A stretch of DNA of 64,000 bases from JAKFWF01 sp963750535 (GTDB taxonomy: Bacteria > Pseudomonadota > Alphaproteobacteria > Rhizobiales > Hyphomicrobiaceae): the NCBI GenBank assembly GCA_963750535.1, contig CAVVRF010000002.1:124001-188000 (forward strand), read 5' to 3'. Both the position numbers and the translations under genes were made by a program. Positions 11,160 through 20,157 of the stretch are shown in pieces. Numbering within the stretch: the stretch's first letter is position 1; each line of letters begins with the position of its first letter. Below the pieces are notes generated by a model. That model was not told where the DNA came from. It saw only the letters and a program-made list of their open reading frames with translations, and searched no databases.

Positions 11160-12072
11160 TCACGCGTGCGAGGATGCGGTCGGCCTCGGTGCGCCAGTCG
11201 GCGCTGCGAGCGAAGCCCTTGGCACCCTTCGGTCCAAATGCGCCATCGTCGGCGAGATCGGCGACCCAGGCCTGGCGCTCGGCGGTGCCCGACGCCGACC
11301 ACGGCTCGAGCCCGATCTCGCGGACCGTCTCGGCGACCTCGCGCACTTCCTCGCCGCGCCGCCTGCCATGCTCGATCACGCGCTGGAACAGGTAGGCGCC
11401 TTGGCGCTCCCAGTCGATCGCCGGGAAGGTCTCGGCGAGGGAAGCCAGCAGCGCGTCCTCGACACCGTAGGCGCGCGCGGTGGTGAAGCTCTCGATCACC
11501 ATCGCCTCGAGGCCCTTGATCATGATGCTGCGGCACATCTTGGTGGCCGACGCGACGCCGAGCTTGTCGCTCGCCACCTTCGAGGCGAAGCCCAAGGCAT
11601 TGATCAGCGGCATCAGCTCGGCCGCGCCGCTGCCGCCGAGCAGCAGCGGCACCTTGCTGCGATAGGGCGGGATCGAGGTCATCACCGCGCCCTCGACGTA
11701 GCGGCCGCCGGCGTCGTCGATCAGCCTGGCGGCGCGCTGCTTGGCGCCGGGCGAGGCCGAGTTGAAATCGAGGAACCAGGCGCCCGGCTTCACCGCCGGC
11801 GCGCATGATCTCGCCACCGGCACGGCCTGGCTGGCGGTCACCGCCGAGACGATGAGGTCGGCGCGCGCCGCGAGCTCCGCATGGGAGGCGGCGAGCCCGA
11901 CGCCGATCGTCGCCGCGTGATCGACCAGCGCCGGTGCGGCCGCCGTGCCGAGCTTCACGTCGTAGGCGCTGACAGTGACGTCCCGCAGGCGAAGATCCTC
12001 GGCCAGAATGCGCCCGACCTCGCCGTAGCCGACGAGGCCCACATGCCAGCGCTTGGGGTCGACGTCCGTCAC
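11160..12072 (-). CDS. NAD(P)-dependent dehydrogenase with DUF1932 domain, lig cluster member
   Basis: About 303-residue oxidoreductase of the 6-phosphogluconate/3-hydroxyisobutyrate dehydrogenase superfamily. N-terminal Rossmann motif VGLVGYGEVGRILAEDL, then DFNSASPGAKQRAARLIDDA, the GGSGAAELMPLINALGF segment, and a C-terminal DUF1932-like helical domain (KMCRSIMIKGLEAMVIESF, TFPAIDWERQGAYLFQRVIE). Co-linear with ligI-A-B-C, so it probably acts on a pathway intermediate or side product, but it is not one of the classical lig enzymes and its substrate is unknown. As written it lacks its own stop and reads through into ligI. Removing one base just before a TGA at 11160-11162 restores an end after ...EADRILAR, and the length then is divisible by three. 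Confidence 0.75.
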
Positions 12073-12093
12073 CGTTGACGCTCCGTCGTGAAC

Positions 12094-12260
12094 TCACCCA
12101 CAGCCGTCATTCCCGCGAAGGCGGGAACCCAGACAACCATCCGCAGCCTCTCTGGTTGCCGAGGTGCGACAAGGTTGCCGGAAATGTGTACAGCCACTGA
12201 CATTGGTCCCTGTGCAACTTGACTGGGTCCCCGCCTGCGCGGGGATGACGTCGCTGGGTA
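12094..12260. repeat. Dispersed palindromic repeat pair in the intergenic gap
   Basis: The 236-base gap between ligK and the DUF1932 gene holds no gene. It contains two inverted copies of a common proteobacterial REP motif: GTCATTCCCGCGAAGGCGGG at about 12105-12125, and its reverse form CCCCGCCTGCGCGGGGATGAC at about 12231-12250. The pair can form a long hairpin across about 145 bases. It splits the lig genes into two transcript segments physically, and could act as an mRNA boundary. Confidence 0.7.
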
Positions 12261-12308
12261 GGAGATAGCCGCGACGCACTCGACCAGGGGGCTATGCCGC
12301 CCCCACTC

Positions 12309-13004
12309 TCAATCGATGTACTTGAGGCCGGCCTTGGCCAGCGGCTCGCGCATCTTGTACATGTCGAGGCCGAGCACGCCGGCGGCTAGCTTGGCACGCT
12401 TGTCGCCCTCGTTGGCTTCCCGCGCCGCGGCGGCATCGGCGGCGATCTGGGCATTGGCCGCCGGAACGATCACGACGCCATCGGCATCGGCGACCACCAC
12501 GTCACCGGGATTGACCGCGGCGCCGGCGCATACGATCGGAATATTGACCGAGCCCAGCGTCGATTTCACGGTGCCCTGTGCACTGATCGCCTTGGAGAAT
12601 ACCGGGAACTTCATCTCGGTGAGATCGCGCACGTCGCGCACGCCGCCATCGATGACGAGGCCGACGGCGCCGCGGGCGCGAAAGCTCGTTGCCAGCAGGT
12701 CGCCGAAAAAGCCGTCGGTGTTGTCGGCGGTGCAGGCGGCGACCACGACGTCGCCCGGCTGGATCTGCTCGGCGGCGACGTGCAGCATCCAGTTGTCGCC
12801 CGGCTGCAGCAGCACGGTGACGGCGGGACCGCAACAGCGGGCATCCGGATAGATCGGCCGCATGTAGGGCTTCATCAGGCCGACCCGGCCCATCGCCTCG
12901 TGGATGGTGGCGACGCCGAATTTGGCAAGCTTCTCGACCGCCGCCTGGTCGGCGCGGACGATGTTGCGCTTGACGATGCCGAGATTGTTCATTGGCGGTG
13001 CCAT
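12309..13004 (-). CDS. ligK: 4-carboxy-4-hydroxy-2-oxoadipate aldolase
   Basis: Final step of the pathway: divalent-metal class II aldolase splitting 4-carboxy-4-hydroxy-2-oxoadipate (CHA) to pyruvate and oxaloacetate. 231 residues, RraA-like fold of the HMG/CHA aldolase family. Seen: FGVATIHEAMGRVGLMKPYM, the loop ACTADNTDGFFGDLLATS, and the metal/substrate motif GLVIDGGVRDVRDLTEMKFP, with the Arg-Asp pair (VRD) and the downstream acidic residue typical of the aldolases. Starts 2 bases after the ligJ stop, so ligJ and ligK are cotranscribed. A second ATG at 12992 is possible. A paralogue-like RraA protein occurs at 51584. Confidence 0.93.
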   Translation of the reverse strand: MAPPMNNLGIVKRNIVRADQAAVEKLAKFGVATIHEAMGRVGLMKPYMRPIYPDARCCGPAVTVLLQPGDNWMLHVAAEQIQPGDVVVAACTADNTDGFFGDLLATSFRARGAVGLVIDGGVRDVRDLTEMKFPVFSKAISAQGTVKSTLGSVNIPIVCAGAAVNPGDVVVADADGVVIVPAANAQIAADAAAAREANEGDKRAKLAAGVLGLDMYKMREPLAKAGLKYID

Positions 13005-13006
13005 GG

Positions 13007-14035
13007 CTACATGCCTTTCGCTTTGAGGGCGGCATCCAGGCGCGGGAACACGCGGCGCGCATTGCCTTCGTAGATCTTGTGGCGATCTTCCGCCGACAGC
13101 GTCCTGGCCCCTTCGATGTAGCGCTTGGTGTCGTCGTAGTAGTGCCCGGTCTCCGGATCGATGCCGCGCACCGCGCCGATCATCTCGCTGGCGAACAGGA
13201 TGTTGTCGACCGGGATCACCTTGGTCAGCAGGTCGATGCCGGGCTGATGGTAGACGCAGGTGTCGAAGTAGATGTTCTTCAGCAGATGATCCTTGAGCAG
13301 CGGCTTCTTCAGCTCCTGCGCCAGGCCACGGAACCGGCCCCAGTGATAGGGCACCGCGCCGCCGCCGTGCGGGATCAGGAACCTGAGTGTCGGGAAATCC
13401 TTGAACAGGTCCGAGGTCAGGCACTGCATGAAGGCGGTGGTGTCGGCGTTGAGATAGTGCGCGCCGGTGGTGTGGAAGCAGGCGTTGCAGCTGGTCGAGA
13501 CATGGATCATCGCCGGGATGTCGAGCTCGACCATCTTCTCGTAGATCGGATACCAGTGCCGGTCGGACAGCGGCGGCGACTTCCAGTGCCCGCCCGACGG
13601 GTCCGGATTGAGGTTGATGCCGACGAAGCCGTAATCCTTGACGCACTTCTCCAGCTCGGGGATGCAGGTCTTGGGATCGACGCCGGGCGACTGCGGCAAC
13701 ATCGCCGCGCCGATGAAGTTGTCGGGGAACAGCTTCGAGACGCGCCAGCACAGCTCGTTGCAGATCGCGGACCAGGTCGACGACACCTGGAAGTCGCCGA
13801 TGTGGTGCGCCATGAAGCTCGCGCGCGGCGAGAAGATGGTGAGGTCGCTGCCGCGCTCCTGCATCTTCTTCAGCTGGTTGTCGACGATCGACTGGCGCAG
13901 CTCGTCGTCGCTGATCTTCAGCTCGGACGCCTTCGGCATCGCCGACGGGTCCTTGATGCCGGCGATCTGGCGGTTGCGCCACTCCTCCAGCGCCTTCGGC
14001 GCGGTGGTGTAATGGCCGTGCACGTCGATGATCAC
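13007..14035 (-). CDS. ligJ: 4-oxalomesaconate hydratase
   Basis: Adds water to 4-oxalomesaconate to give 4-carboxy-4-hydroxy-2-oxoadipate. 342 residues, amidohydrolase/decarboxylase-like barrel (cog2159 type). Metal-site motif MIIDVHGHYTTAPKALEEWR at the N-terminus; further family signatures GFVGINLNPDPSGGHWKSPP, HVSTSCNACFHTTGAHYLNA, FLIPHGGGAVPYHWGRFRGL and ILFASEMIGAVRGIDPETGH. Directly followed by ligK. In some relatives the enzyme was first annotated as a generic amidohydrolase; here the complete pathway supports the specific call. Confidence 0.92.
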   Translation of the reverse strand: MIIDVHGHYTTAPKALEEWRNRQIAGIKDPSAMPKASELKISDDELRQSIVDNQLKKMQERGSDLTIFSPRASFMAHHIGDFQVSSTWSAICNELCWRVSKLFPDNFIGAAMLPQSPGVDPKTCIPELEKCVKDYGFVGINLNPDPSGGHWKSPPLSDRHWYPIYEKMVELDIPAMIHVSTSCNACFHTTGAHYLNADTTAFMQCLTSDLFKDFPTLRFLIPHGGGAVPYHWGRFRGLAQELKKPLLKDHLLKNIYFDTCVYHQPGIDLLTKVIPVDNILFASEMIGAVRGIDPETGHYYDDTKRYIEGARTLSAEDRHKIYEGNARRVFPRLDAALKAKGM

Positions 14036-14060
14036 GCAATTTCCTCCTCGCGTTTGTTAT

Positions 14061-14367
14061 TCCCTCTCCCCCCACTCGCGAGCATGGCGCGTGGGGGGAG
14101 AGGGTCAGGGTGAGGGGCGGCCAATTGCACCGGCCTCACATCATTCGACTGCAATCAGCGGCGCCACAATCGCGTTCGAGCAAGCAGCCGCCCTGCCCGA
14201 GTCTCTCCTTCTCGTCATGGCCGCGAAGGCGGCCATCCACGGCAACTGGCAGTTTGCGCGGTGCGCGTGGCGGAAAAGTAGGATGCTGCAATCGACATTT
14301 CGCTCAGTTGGCCGACACCTCGCTTTTCAGAAGCTTGTCGTGGATGGCCGCCTCCGCGGCCATGACG
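14061..14367. repeat. Repeat cluster: REP hairpins and an inverted pair
   Basis: The 342-base gap between galD and ligJ has no gene and is filled with repeats. 14061-14127 is a long hairpin with CCCTCTCCCCCC / GGGGGGAGAGGG arms followed by AGGGTGAGGGGCGGCC, the same unit as at 1384-1455. Two copies of CGTCATGGCCGCG...GGCCATCCACG lie in opposite orientation at 14213-14241 and 14339-14367, so they can pair across about 155 bases. A third copy is at 1462-1490. This is a dispersed REP/BIME-type family. Confidence 0.75.
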
Positions 14368-14377
14368 AAAATTTGGC

Positions 14378-15463
14378 TCACTTCCCCCGCCACACCGAGC
14401 CGGGCACCATCGCCTCGCCCTTCATCAGCAGTCGTGCGGTGCGCAGCAGCGCGGCGCGGGTGACGTTTTGCGGATTCCTCGGATCGACCTCGATCTCGAC
14501 GCTGAACTCGCCGGTCGGATGCTCGACCGAGATCTTCTTCACCGAGCCGCGCGGCACCGCGGCGATACCCTGGGTGACCGAGCCCTCGAGCACGCAGGCG
14601 GTCGCGACCGTCACCGCCGCCAGCACGCCGATCGCGTCGTGGCAGACGTGCGGGATGAAGCTGCGGGTCGAGATGCTGCCACCTGATCTCGGAGCCGCAA
14701 TGAGCGTCATCTTCGGATAGTTCTTGGGCGTCACGTCGCCGAGCTTCATGGCGTGGCCGGCGGCGATGCGCAGCCGCTCGATGCGCGCCTTCAGCTCGGT
14801 GTCGGCGTTCATCTGCTCGACCGTCTCGTAGCCGGTGCGGCCGACATCGCTCGCCTTGAACATGACGAGCGGCATGCCGTTGTCGATGCAGGTGACCGGC
14901 ACGCCCTCGATCACGTCCTTGACCTTGCCGGTCGGCAGCAGGCCCGGCGCCACCGAGCCGGCGGTATCGAGGAAATTGATGGTGATCGGCGCCGAGGTGC
15001 CGGGTGCGCCGTCGATGCGCGCACCGCCCTCGTACTCGACGTGGCCGCCGGGCGTCAGCACGGTGATGTCGCACTGCATGTCGGTGTTGAGGGTGAGCAC
15101 CCTGAGCGTCGTCGTCTCGCCTTGTGCCTCGACGAGGCCGGTCTCGATCGCGAACGGCACCACCGCGGCCAGCATGTTGCCGCAGTTGGGCGTGGTGTCG
15201 ACGGTATCCTTGTCCGGCTGCAGTTGCGCGAACAGGAAGTCGAGATCGACGCCGGGCTTCGAGCCCTTCGACACGATGCCGACCTTGCTGGTCAGCGGAT
15301 GCGCGCCGCCGAGCCCGTCGATCTGCCGCCGGTCGGGCGAGCCCATCACGGCGAGCAGCACCTTGTCGCGGGTTGCAATGTCGGACGGCAGGTCGGCGGC
15401 GTTGAAGAACGGCCCGCGCGAGGTCCCGCCGCGCATGAACAGACAGGGGATGGCCGTTTGCAT
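14378..15463 (-). CDS. galD: 4-oxalomesaconate tautomerase (PrpF family)
   Basis: Interconverts keto and enol forms of 4-oxalomesaconate, supplying the isomer that LigJ hydrates. 361 residues from the ATG at 15463, the same size as GalD of Pseudomonas putida. PrpF/DAP-epimerase-like fold: CLFMRGGTSRGPFFNAADLP at the N-terminus, QIDGLGGAHPLTSKVGIVSK, the active-site region TTPNCGNMLAAVVPFAIETG with its Cys, and FIPHVCHDAIGVLAAVTVAT. PrpF-type methylaconitate isomerases share these motifs; the neighbours decide for the lig pathway. Downstream of lysR on the same strand. Confidence 0.9.
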   Translation of the reverse strand: MQTAIPCLFMRGGTSRGPFFNAADLPSDIATRDKVLLAVMGSPDRRQIDGLGGAHPLTSKVGIVSKGSKPGVDLDFLFAQLQPDKDTVDTTPNCGNMLAAVVPFAIETGLVEAQGETTTLRVLTLNTDMQCDITVLTPGGHVEYEGGARIDGAPGTSAPITINFLDTAGSVAPGLLPTGKVKDVIEGVPVTCIDNGMPLVMFKASDVGRTGYETVEQMNADTELKARIERLRIAAGHAMKLGDVTPKNYPKMTLIAAPRSGGSISTRSFIPHVCHDAIGVLAAVTVATACVLEGSVTQGIAAVPRGSVKKISVEHPTGEFSVEIEVDPRNPQNVTRAALLRTARLLMKGEAMVPGSVWRGK

Positions 15464-15592
15464 CGATTGTGCCCGACATTGGCTGCGAACCATCATGTTG
15501 TACGCGCGCAGCGCCGGTTCGCCAGAACGCCAGGACTATATCAGCTATTACCGGCCCGTATGGCGGCAAATTGCCGGCCGCGGCGCAGGCGC

Positions 15593-16499
15593 TCAGCCCA
15601 GCACCTCGCCGATCAGCGTCTCCAGCAGCTCCTTCGTCAGGCGCGCCAGCGCGGTCGGCCGCTTGTTGCCGGCGCTGACGACGCACAACACGGTCATGAT
15701 CTGCGGATCGACCAGGGTCCGCATGGTCAGCACGCCAGGCCCGGCCAGGGCCGCGACGCCGCTGGCGGTCAGGACCGCGTGGCCGTAGCCGGCGCGGACG
15801 AGGTCGATGATCGAGGGTATGCTCGAGACCTCCCAGGCAATATCGAGCTTGATCCCGGCAAAGGCCGCCTGGGTCTCGAGCAGGCGCCGCATGGTGTGCA
15901 CCCGCTCCGGCACGATCAGCGGATAGCGGCCAAGCTCGCGCAACGGCAGCGGGTCTGCATCGCCGCACGGCCTTGCGGCCTTTCGCCACCGCGCTGACCA
16001 GCCCCAGCGCCTCCTTGCGCAGCGGCGTGATGTCGAGCCCCTGCTGCGCTTCCGGATTGTAGACGAGCCCGGCATCGATCCGGCCGCTCGTCACCCACTC
16101 GACGACATGCGAGGACAGTCCCTCGACCACTGCCAGCCGGCTGGTCGGAAACTCGGCCTTGAAGCGGTCGATCAGCGGCACGGTCAGGATCCGGCCGATG
16201 CTCGGCGGCAAGCCGACCGTCACCTTGCCGGCCGGCACGTCGCGGCAGGCGCCCAGGTCCTGGCGGGCGTGCGCCACCGACTGCAGGATGGCGACGCTGT
16301 GCTCGAACAGCCGCTTGCCGGCCTCCGTCAACGCCACGCCGCGGCCGTTGCGCACGAACAGATAGTCGCGCAACTCCGTCTCCAGCGCCCTGACCTGCCG
16401 GCTCAGCGCCGGCTGCGCGACATCGAGCACGGTCGCGGCCTTGCTGAAGCTGCCCAGCTCCGCCACCTGCACGAAGTACTCGAGTTGCTTGAGGTTCAT
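15593..16499 (-). CDS. LysR-type transcriptional regulator, one frameshift
   Basis: Likely regulator of the lig genes. 301 residues when one extra base near 15958-15970 is removed. N-terminal winged helix (MNLKQLEYFVQVAELGSFSK, AQPALSRQVRALETEL) is intact to about residue 180. The effector-binding domain continues in the next frame (PLRELGRYPLIVPERVHTMR, IIDLVRAGYGHAVLTASGVA). The effector domain has the two-lobe layout expected for an aromatic-acid-sensing LysR such as LigR. Encoded on the same strand as its presumed targets rather than divergently, 129 bases upstream of galD. Break is probably a sequencing error because both halves are well conserved. Confidence 0.85.
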
Positions 16500-16538
16500 T
16501 GGGCCTTGGATTGTGAGGCGAAACGATCGAGCGCAGCT

Positions 16539-17016
16539 TCAGCGGGTGGCGCTGGATGTCTTGCCGGCGATTGCCGCCAGCGCCGGATAGACGAGGCCAA
16601 GTCCGATGCCGAATGCGACGCCGTTGAGCAGAAAGCCGTTCCGCAACCGCAGAATGTTGCCGTCGATCAGCAGGCCGCCGAGGATCGGCTGGCCCTTGAG
16701 CAGCGCCACCACGAGCCAGCTGCCGAGCAGCATCGGAAACAGCATACCGAATACGAGGCCCTTGAGCCATCCCCGGTCACCCGGCATCGCGATCATGGAG
16801 AAATGCGAACGCGATGCCCCAGATACCGCCCCAGAACGCCTGGTTCACGATCGTCGGCAGTCCGCGCGCAGCGGCCGCCGGCGCGAAGTTCCACGGCACG
16901 CCCGACAACGGAACACCGAGCTGCTTCATGACCAGGTACATGCCCTGGTGAAACACCAGGACGGCGATCACCCCGGCCAGGAAGCCAATGATGATCCTGT
17001 TCAGCGCCGTCGGCAT
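16539..17016 (-). CDS. Small integral membrane protein, one frameshift
   Basis: About 158-residue protein with four predicted membrane segments: IIIGFLAGVIAVLVFHQGMY, VNQAFWGGIWGIAFAFL, LVFGMLFPMLLGSWLVVALL, and FLLNGVAFGIGLGLVYPALA. The first two lie in one frame from the ATG at 17016. One extra base near 16797 moves the rest to the next frame, ending at 16539; the corrected length is 159 codons including the stop. It resembles uncharacterised membrane proteins of alphaproteobacteria beginning NRIxIGFxAG and containing a QAFWGG motif. Function unknown. It lies just upstream of lysR on the same strand. Confidence 0.65.
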
Positions 17017-17228
17017 CCAGGCCTCGCTCCTGCCATCGTCGATTACGATCCCGATCGTGCCATGGCTGCCGCGATCCTCCAATACCGGGCTCCCGGAGGC
17101 GGCGGCGGGACGCCGGGGACGACCGCGACCGCCGGGCGGCCGTCGAGCGTGCCGGTCCCCATCGAAATCCGCCAGCTTTTCCCCTATAGTCATCGTGAAG
17201 GTATCCGAACCCGAGGAACTAACGACCC

Positions 17229-17465
17229 ATGCCCATGGAAGCCAGCGACATCGAGAAGCTGATCCGAGCCAGGTTTCCGGATGCCGAGATCGTCATCAAG
17301 GATCTTGCCGGCGACGGCGATCACTTCGCGGCCCATGTCGTCACGCCGGCGTTCAAGGGCAAGTCGCGAGTGCAGCAGCACCAGATGGTCTACGAGGCGC
17401 TCGGCGGCCGCATGGGCGGCGTGCTGCATGCGCTGGCACTGACGACCGCCGCACCACAGGATTGA
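17229..17465 (+). CDS. BolA/IbaG-family protein
   Basis: 78-residue BolA-fold protein, expected to form a [2Fe-2S]-bridged heterodimer with the CGFS glutaredoxin encoded next and to take part in iron-sulfur trafficking or iron sensing. Seen: EKLIRARFPDAEIVIKDLAG, DHFAAHVVTPAFKGKSRVQQ and HQMVYEALGGRMGGVLHALA, including the conserved His of the ligand region (VQQHQMVY). Same strand as grxD, which starts 102 bases downstream. Short end variants make BolA, IbaG and BolA2 subgroups hard to separate from sequence alone. Confidence 0.93.
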   Translation: MPMEASDIEKLIRARFPDAEIVIKDLAGDGDHFAAHVVTPAFKGKSRVQQHQMVYEALGGRMGGVLHALALTTAAPQD

Positions 17466-17567
17466 CTTGAAATCGCTCGCCAAGTCATCTTGCCGCCCGG
17501 CTTGGCGCACCCCACTTGCCGCGTGATGGCCATCGGCGCCACGGAACAAGCAAAGGATCACGACCCA

Positions 17568-17921
<354 letters not shown>

Positions 17922-18011
17922 TTGAGTGCGAATAGCCGATAGGCTATGGCCAGCAGGGACGCGCAGGCGCGATCCCGTTGGCAATCGGCTTGAGGCTATT
18001 GGCGCCAATTC

Positions 18012-19031
18012 ATGACCCTCGGCGGCCGACGATTTCTGCTCAGCCTCGCCATCGTCGGCGCCAGCGTTTGCCTGGCGCTCGGCGTCAATCTGCCGATCAT
18101 CAAGCTGACGAAATACGTGTTCTGGTCGACGGAGCACTCGCTGATCTCGACGGTGCGCGCGTTGATCCGCGACGGCCAGCTGTTCCTCGGCTTCACAGTG
18201 TTGGTGTTCTCGATCGTCTTCCCGGTGCTGAAGCTGTTGTACCTGCTGCTGGTCTCGACGCTGCCGGTGCTCGAGATCAAGCGGCAGGGGCGGCGGCTGC
18301 GGGCGCTGGAGTGGCTCGGCAAGTGGTCGATGCACGACGTGCTCGTGCTGGCGCTGACGATCTTCTTCATCAAGAGCCAGGGCATCTATGACGCCGCCAG
18401 CCTGTCGGGCGTCTATTTCTTCACCGCCGCCGTGATGCTGATGATCCTGTCGTATGCCTGGCTCAGGATCGACGGCGGCGAGGCGGTGCTGTCCGCCGAC
18501 GACGCCAAGGCTGCGCCCGAGGACGCGCCGATCTCGATCTTCCGCAATTTCGGGTTGAGCTTTCTGATCATCCTCGCGACGGTGTTCTTCGCCCTTGGCA
18601 TCATCCTGCCGGTGATCCGCTTCACCACCGTCTACGTGTGGACCAACGAGCACTCGATCGCGACGATCATCTGGGCGCTCTACCGCAACCAGGAGTTCTT
18701 CCTGTGCGCCGTATTGTTCGCGTTCTCGATCTTTTTCCCGTTCCTCAAGCTGTTCTACCTGCTCACCCTCGTCACCTCGCCCGACCTCGACCCGGCGTTC
18801 CGAGCCCGCAGCATCTCGACCATGGAATGGCTCGGCCGCTACTCGATGACCGACGTGATGGTGCTGGCGCTGATGATCTTCTACGTGAACTCGTCCGGCT
18901 ACACCGAGGCGAGCGTCCTGCCCGGCGTCTACTTCTTCGCCGCGTCCGCGCTGATGACCATGCTCGCCTATGGCTGGGCCAATGGCGTGGCGCCTCGCCG
19001 CGTCGCCGCGCGCCCGCCGGTCGCCGGCTGA
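18012..19031 (+). CDS. Paraquat-inducible protein A-like membrane protein
   Basis: 339 residues with two tandem PqiA domains, each of about four membrane segments. The repeats align internally: LPIIKLTKYVFWSTEHSLIS with LPVIRFTTVYVWTNEHSIAT, and LEWLGKWSMHDVLVLAL with MEWLGRYSMTDVMVLALMIF. The E. coli PqiA works with the MCE protein PqiB in envelope lipid transport; no MCE gene lies beside this one. The zinc-ribbon cysteines found between domains in some PqiA proteins are absent here. Starts 90 bases after grxD. Confidence 0.88.
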   Translation: MTLGGRRFLLSLAIVGASVCLALGVNLPIIKLTKYVFWSTEHSLISTVRALIRDGQLFLGFTVLVFSIVFPVLKLLYLLLVSTLPVLEIKRQGRRLRALEWLGKWSMHDVLVLALTIFFIKSQGIYDAASLSGVYFFTAAVMLMILSYAWLRIDGGEAVLSADDAKAAPEDAPISIFRNFGLSFLIILATVFFALGIILPVIRFTTVYVWTNEHSIATIIWALYRNQEFFLCAVLFAFSIFFPFLKLFYLLTLVTSPDLDPAFRARSISTMEWLGRYSMTDVMVLALMIFYVNSSGYTEASVLPGVYFFAASALMTMLAYGWANGVAPRRVAARPPVAG

Positions 19032-19156
19032 CCATCGGCCGCGCGGCCCGGTTGCCCCGCAATGATCGGCGCCCAGGTCCGGCATTCGGCCGACGTCGTT
19101 AACGGCGCCTTAGACCGCATCGACTAGTGTCCCGGGCAATCCGGGAGTTGAAGGCG

Positions 19157-20155
19157 ATGCAACCGCCAGAGCCGATCGACGTCTCGATCGTCGTCGTCAG
19201 CTACAATACGCGGGCGCTTACGCTCGCCTGCCTCAATTCGATCGCGGTCGAGACGAGTTGCCGCTACCAGATGCTGGTCGTCGACAATGCTTCGGGCGAC
19301 GGCTCGGCCGAGGCGCTCCGCGCCCACCCGCTCGGCCGCGACACTATCGCATCGGCCGTGAACCTGGGATTTGCCCGCGCCAACAACCTTGCCGCCGCCG
19401 GCGCGGACGGCGAATTCATCCTGCTGCTCAATCCCGACACCGTCGTTCTCGACGGCGCCATCGACCGCCTCGTCGCCTTTGCCCGCGCCAACCCGGCGGC
19501 CGGGATCTGGGGCGGCCGCACGCTGTTCGCCGATCGCAGCCTCAATCCGTCGTCGTGCTGGGGCCGGATGACGCCCTGGAACCTCCTCTGCCGGGCCACC
19601 GGACTGACCGGCCTGTTCCCCGGCTCGCGATTGTTCAACGGCGAGGCCTACGGCGGCTGGCGGCGCGGTTCCGTCGCCCGCGTCGACATCGTCTCCGGAT
19701 GCTTCCTGATGATCCGGCGCTCGCTGTGGCTCGAGCTCGGCGGCTTCGACCCGGCCTTCTTCATGTATGGCGAGGAGGCCGATCTGTGCCTGCGCGCGCG
19801 CAAGCTCGGGTATCGGCCGATGATCACGCCGGCGGCGACGATCATCCATATCGGCGGCGCCTCCGAGCGCACCCGCACCGGCAAGATGATCAAGCTGCTG
19901 GCCGCCAAGTCGATGCTGATCAGCCGGCACTGGCACCCGCTGCTGCGACCGCTCGGGCATGGCTTGACAGCGCTGTGGCCGTTGTCGCGGTGGCTCGCGC
20001 TGCAGGGGCTGGCGCTGGTGCGTCCGAGCCCGGATCGCCTGGAGGCGGCAGCCGTCTGGCGCGACATCTGGCGGGCGCGGGCGACGTGGCTCGGCGGCTA
20101 TGACGCGGCGCCGGCCGGCCCTGCCGCCGACGCCGCGCCATCAACGGCGCGTTAA
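19157..20155 (+). CDS. Glycosyltransferase family 2 (rhamnosyltransferase-like)
   Basis: 332-residue inverting GT-A enzyme. Seen: VSIVVVSYNTRALTLACLNS at the N-terminus, VVDNASGDGSAEAL, NLGFARANNLAA, the DXD-type NPDTVVL, and the WbbL-type GGFDPAFFMYGEEADLCLRA followed by basic residues. It probably adds a deoxysugar to a lipid-linked glycan at the membrane. A GTG at 19127 would add ten residues but sits in a repeat half-site (CTAGTGTCC), so the ATG at 19157 with AAGG close by is preferred. First gene of a four-gene glycan cluster; the next starts 2 bases after its stop. Confidence 0.88.
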   Translation: MQPPEPIDVSIVVVSYNTRALTLACLNSIAVETSCRYQMLVVDNASGDGSAEALRAHPLGRDTIASAVNLGFARANNLAAAGADGEFILLLNPDTVVLDGAIDRLVAFARANPAAGIWGGRTLFADRSLNPSSCWGRMTPWNLLCRATGLTGLFPGSRLFNGEAYGGWRRGSVARVDIVSGCFLMIRRSLWLELGGFDPAFFMYGEEADLCLRARKLGYRPMITPAATIIHIGGASERTRTGKMIKLLAAKSMLISRHWHPLLRPLGHGLTALWPLSRWLALQGLALVRPSPDRLEAAAVWRDIWRARATWLGGYDAAPAGPAADAAPSTAR

Positions 20156-20157
20156 CC

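Noticed and set aside
15464..15592. A regulator-binding palindrome upstream of galD
   Set aside because: I looked for a T-N11-A type LysR site but could not find one clear enough to report.
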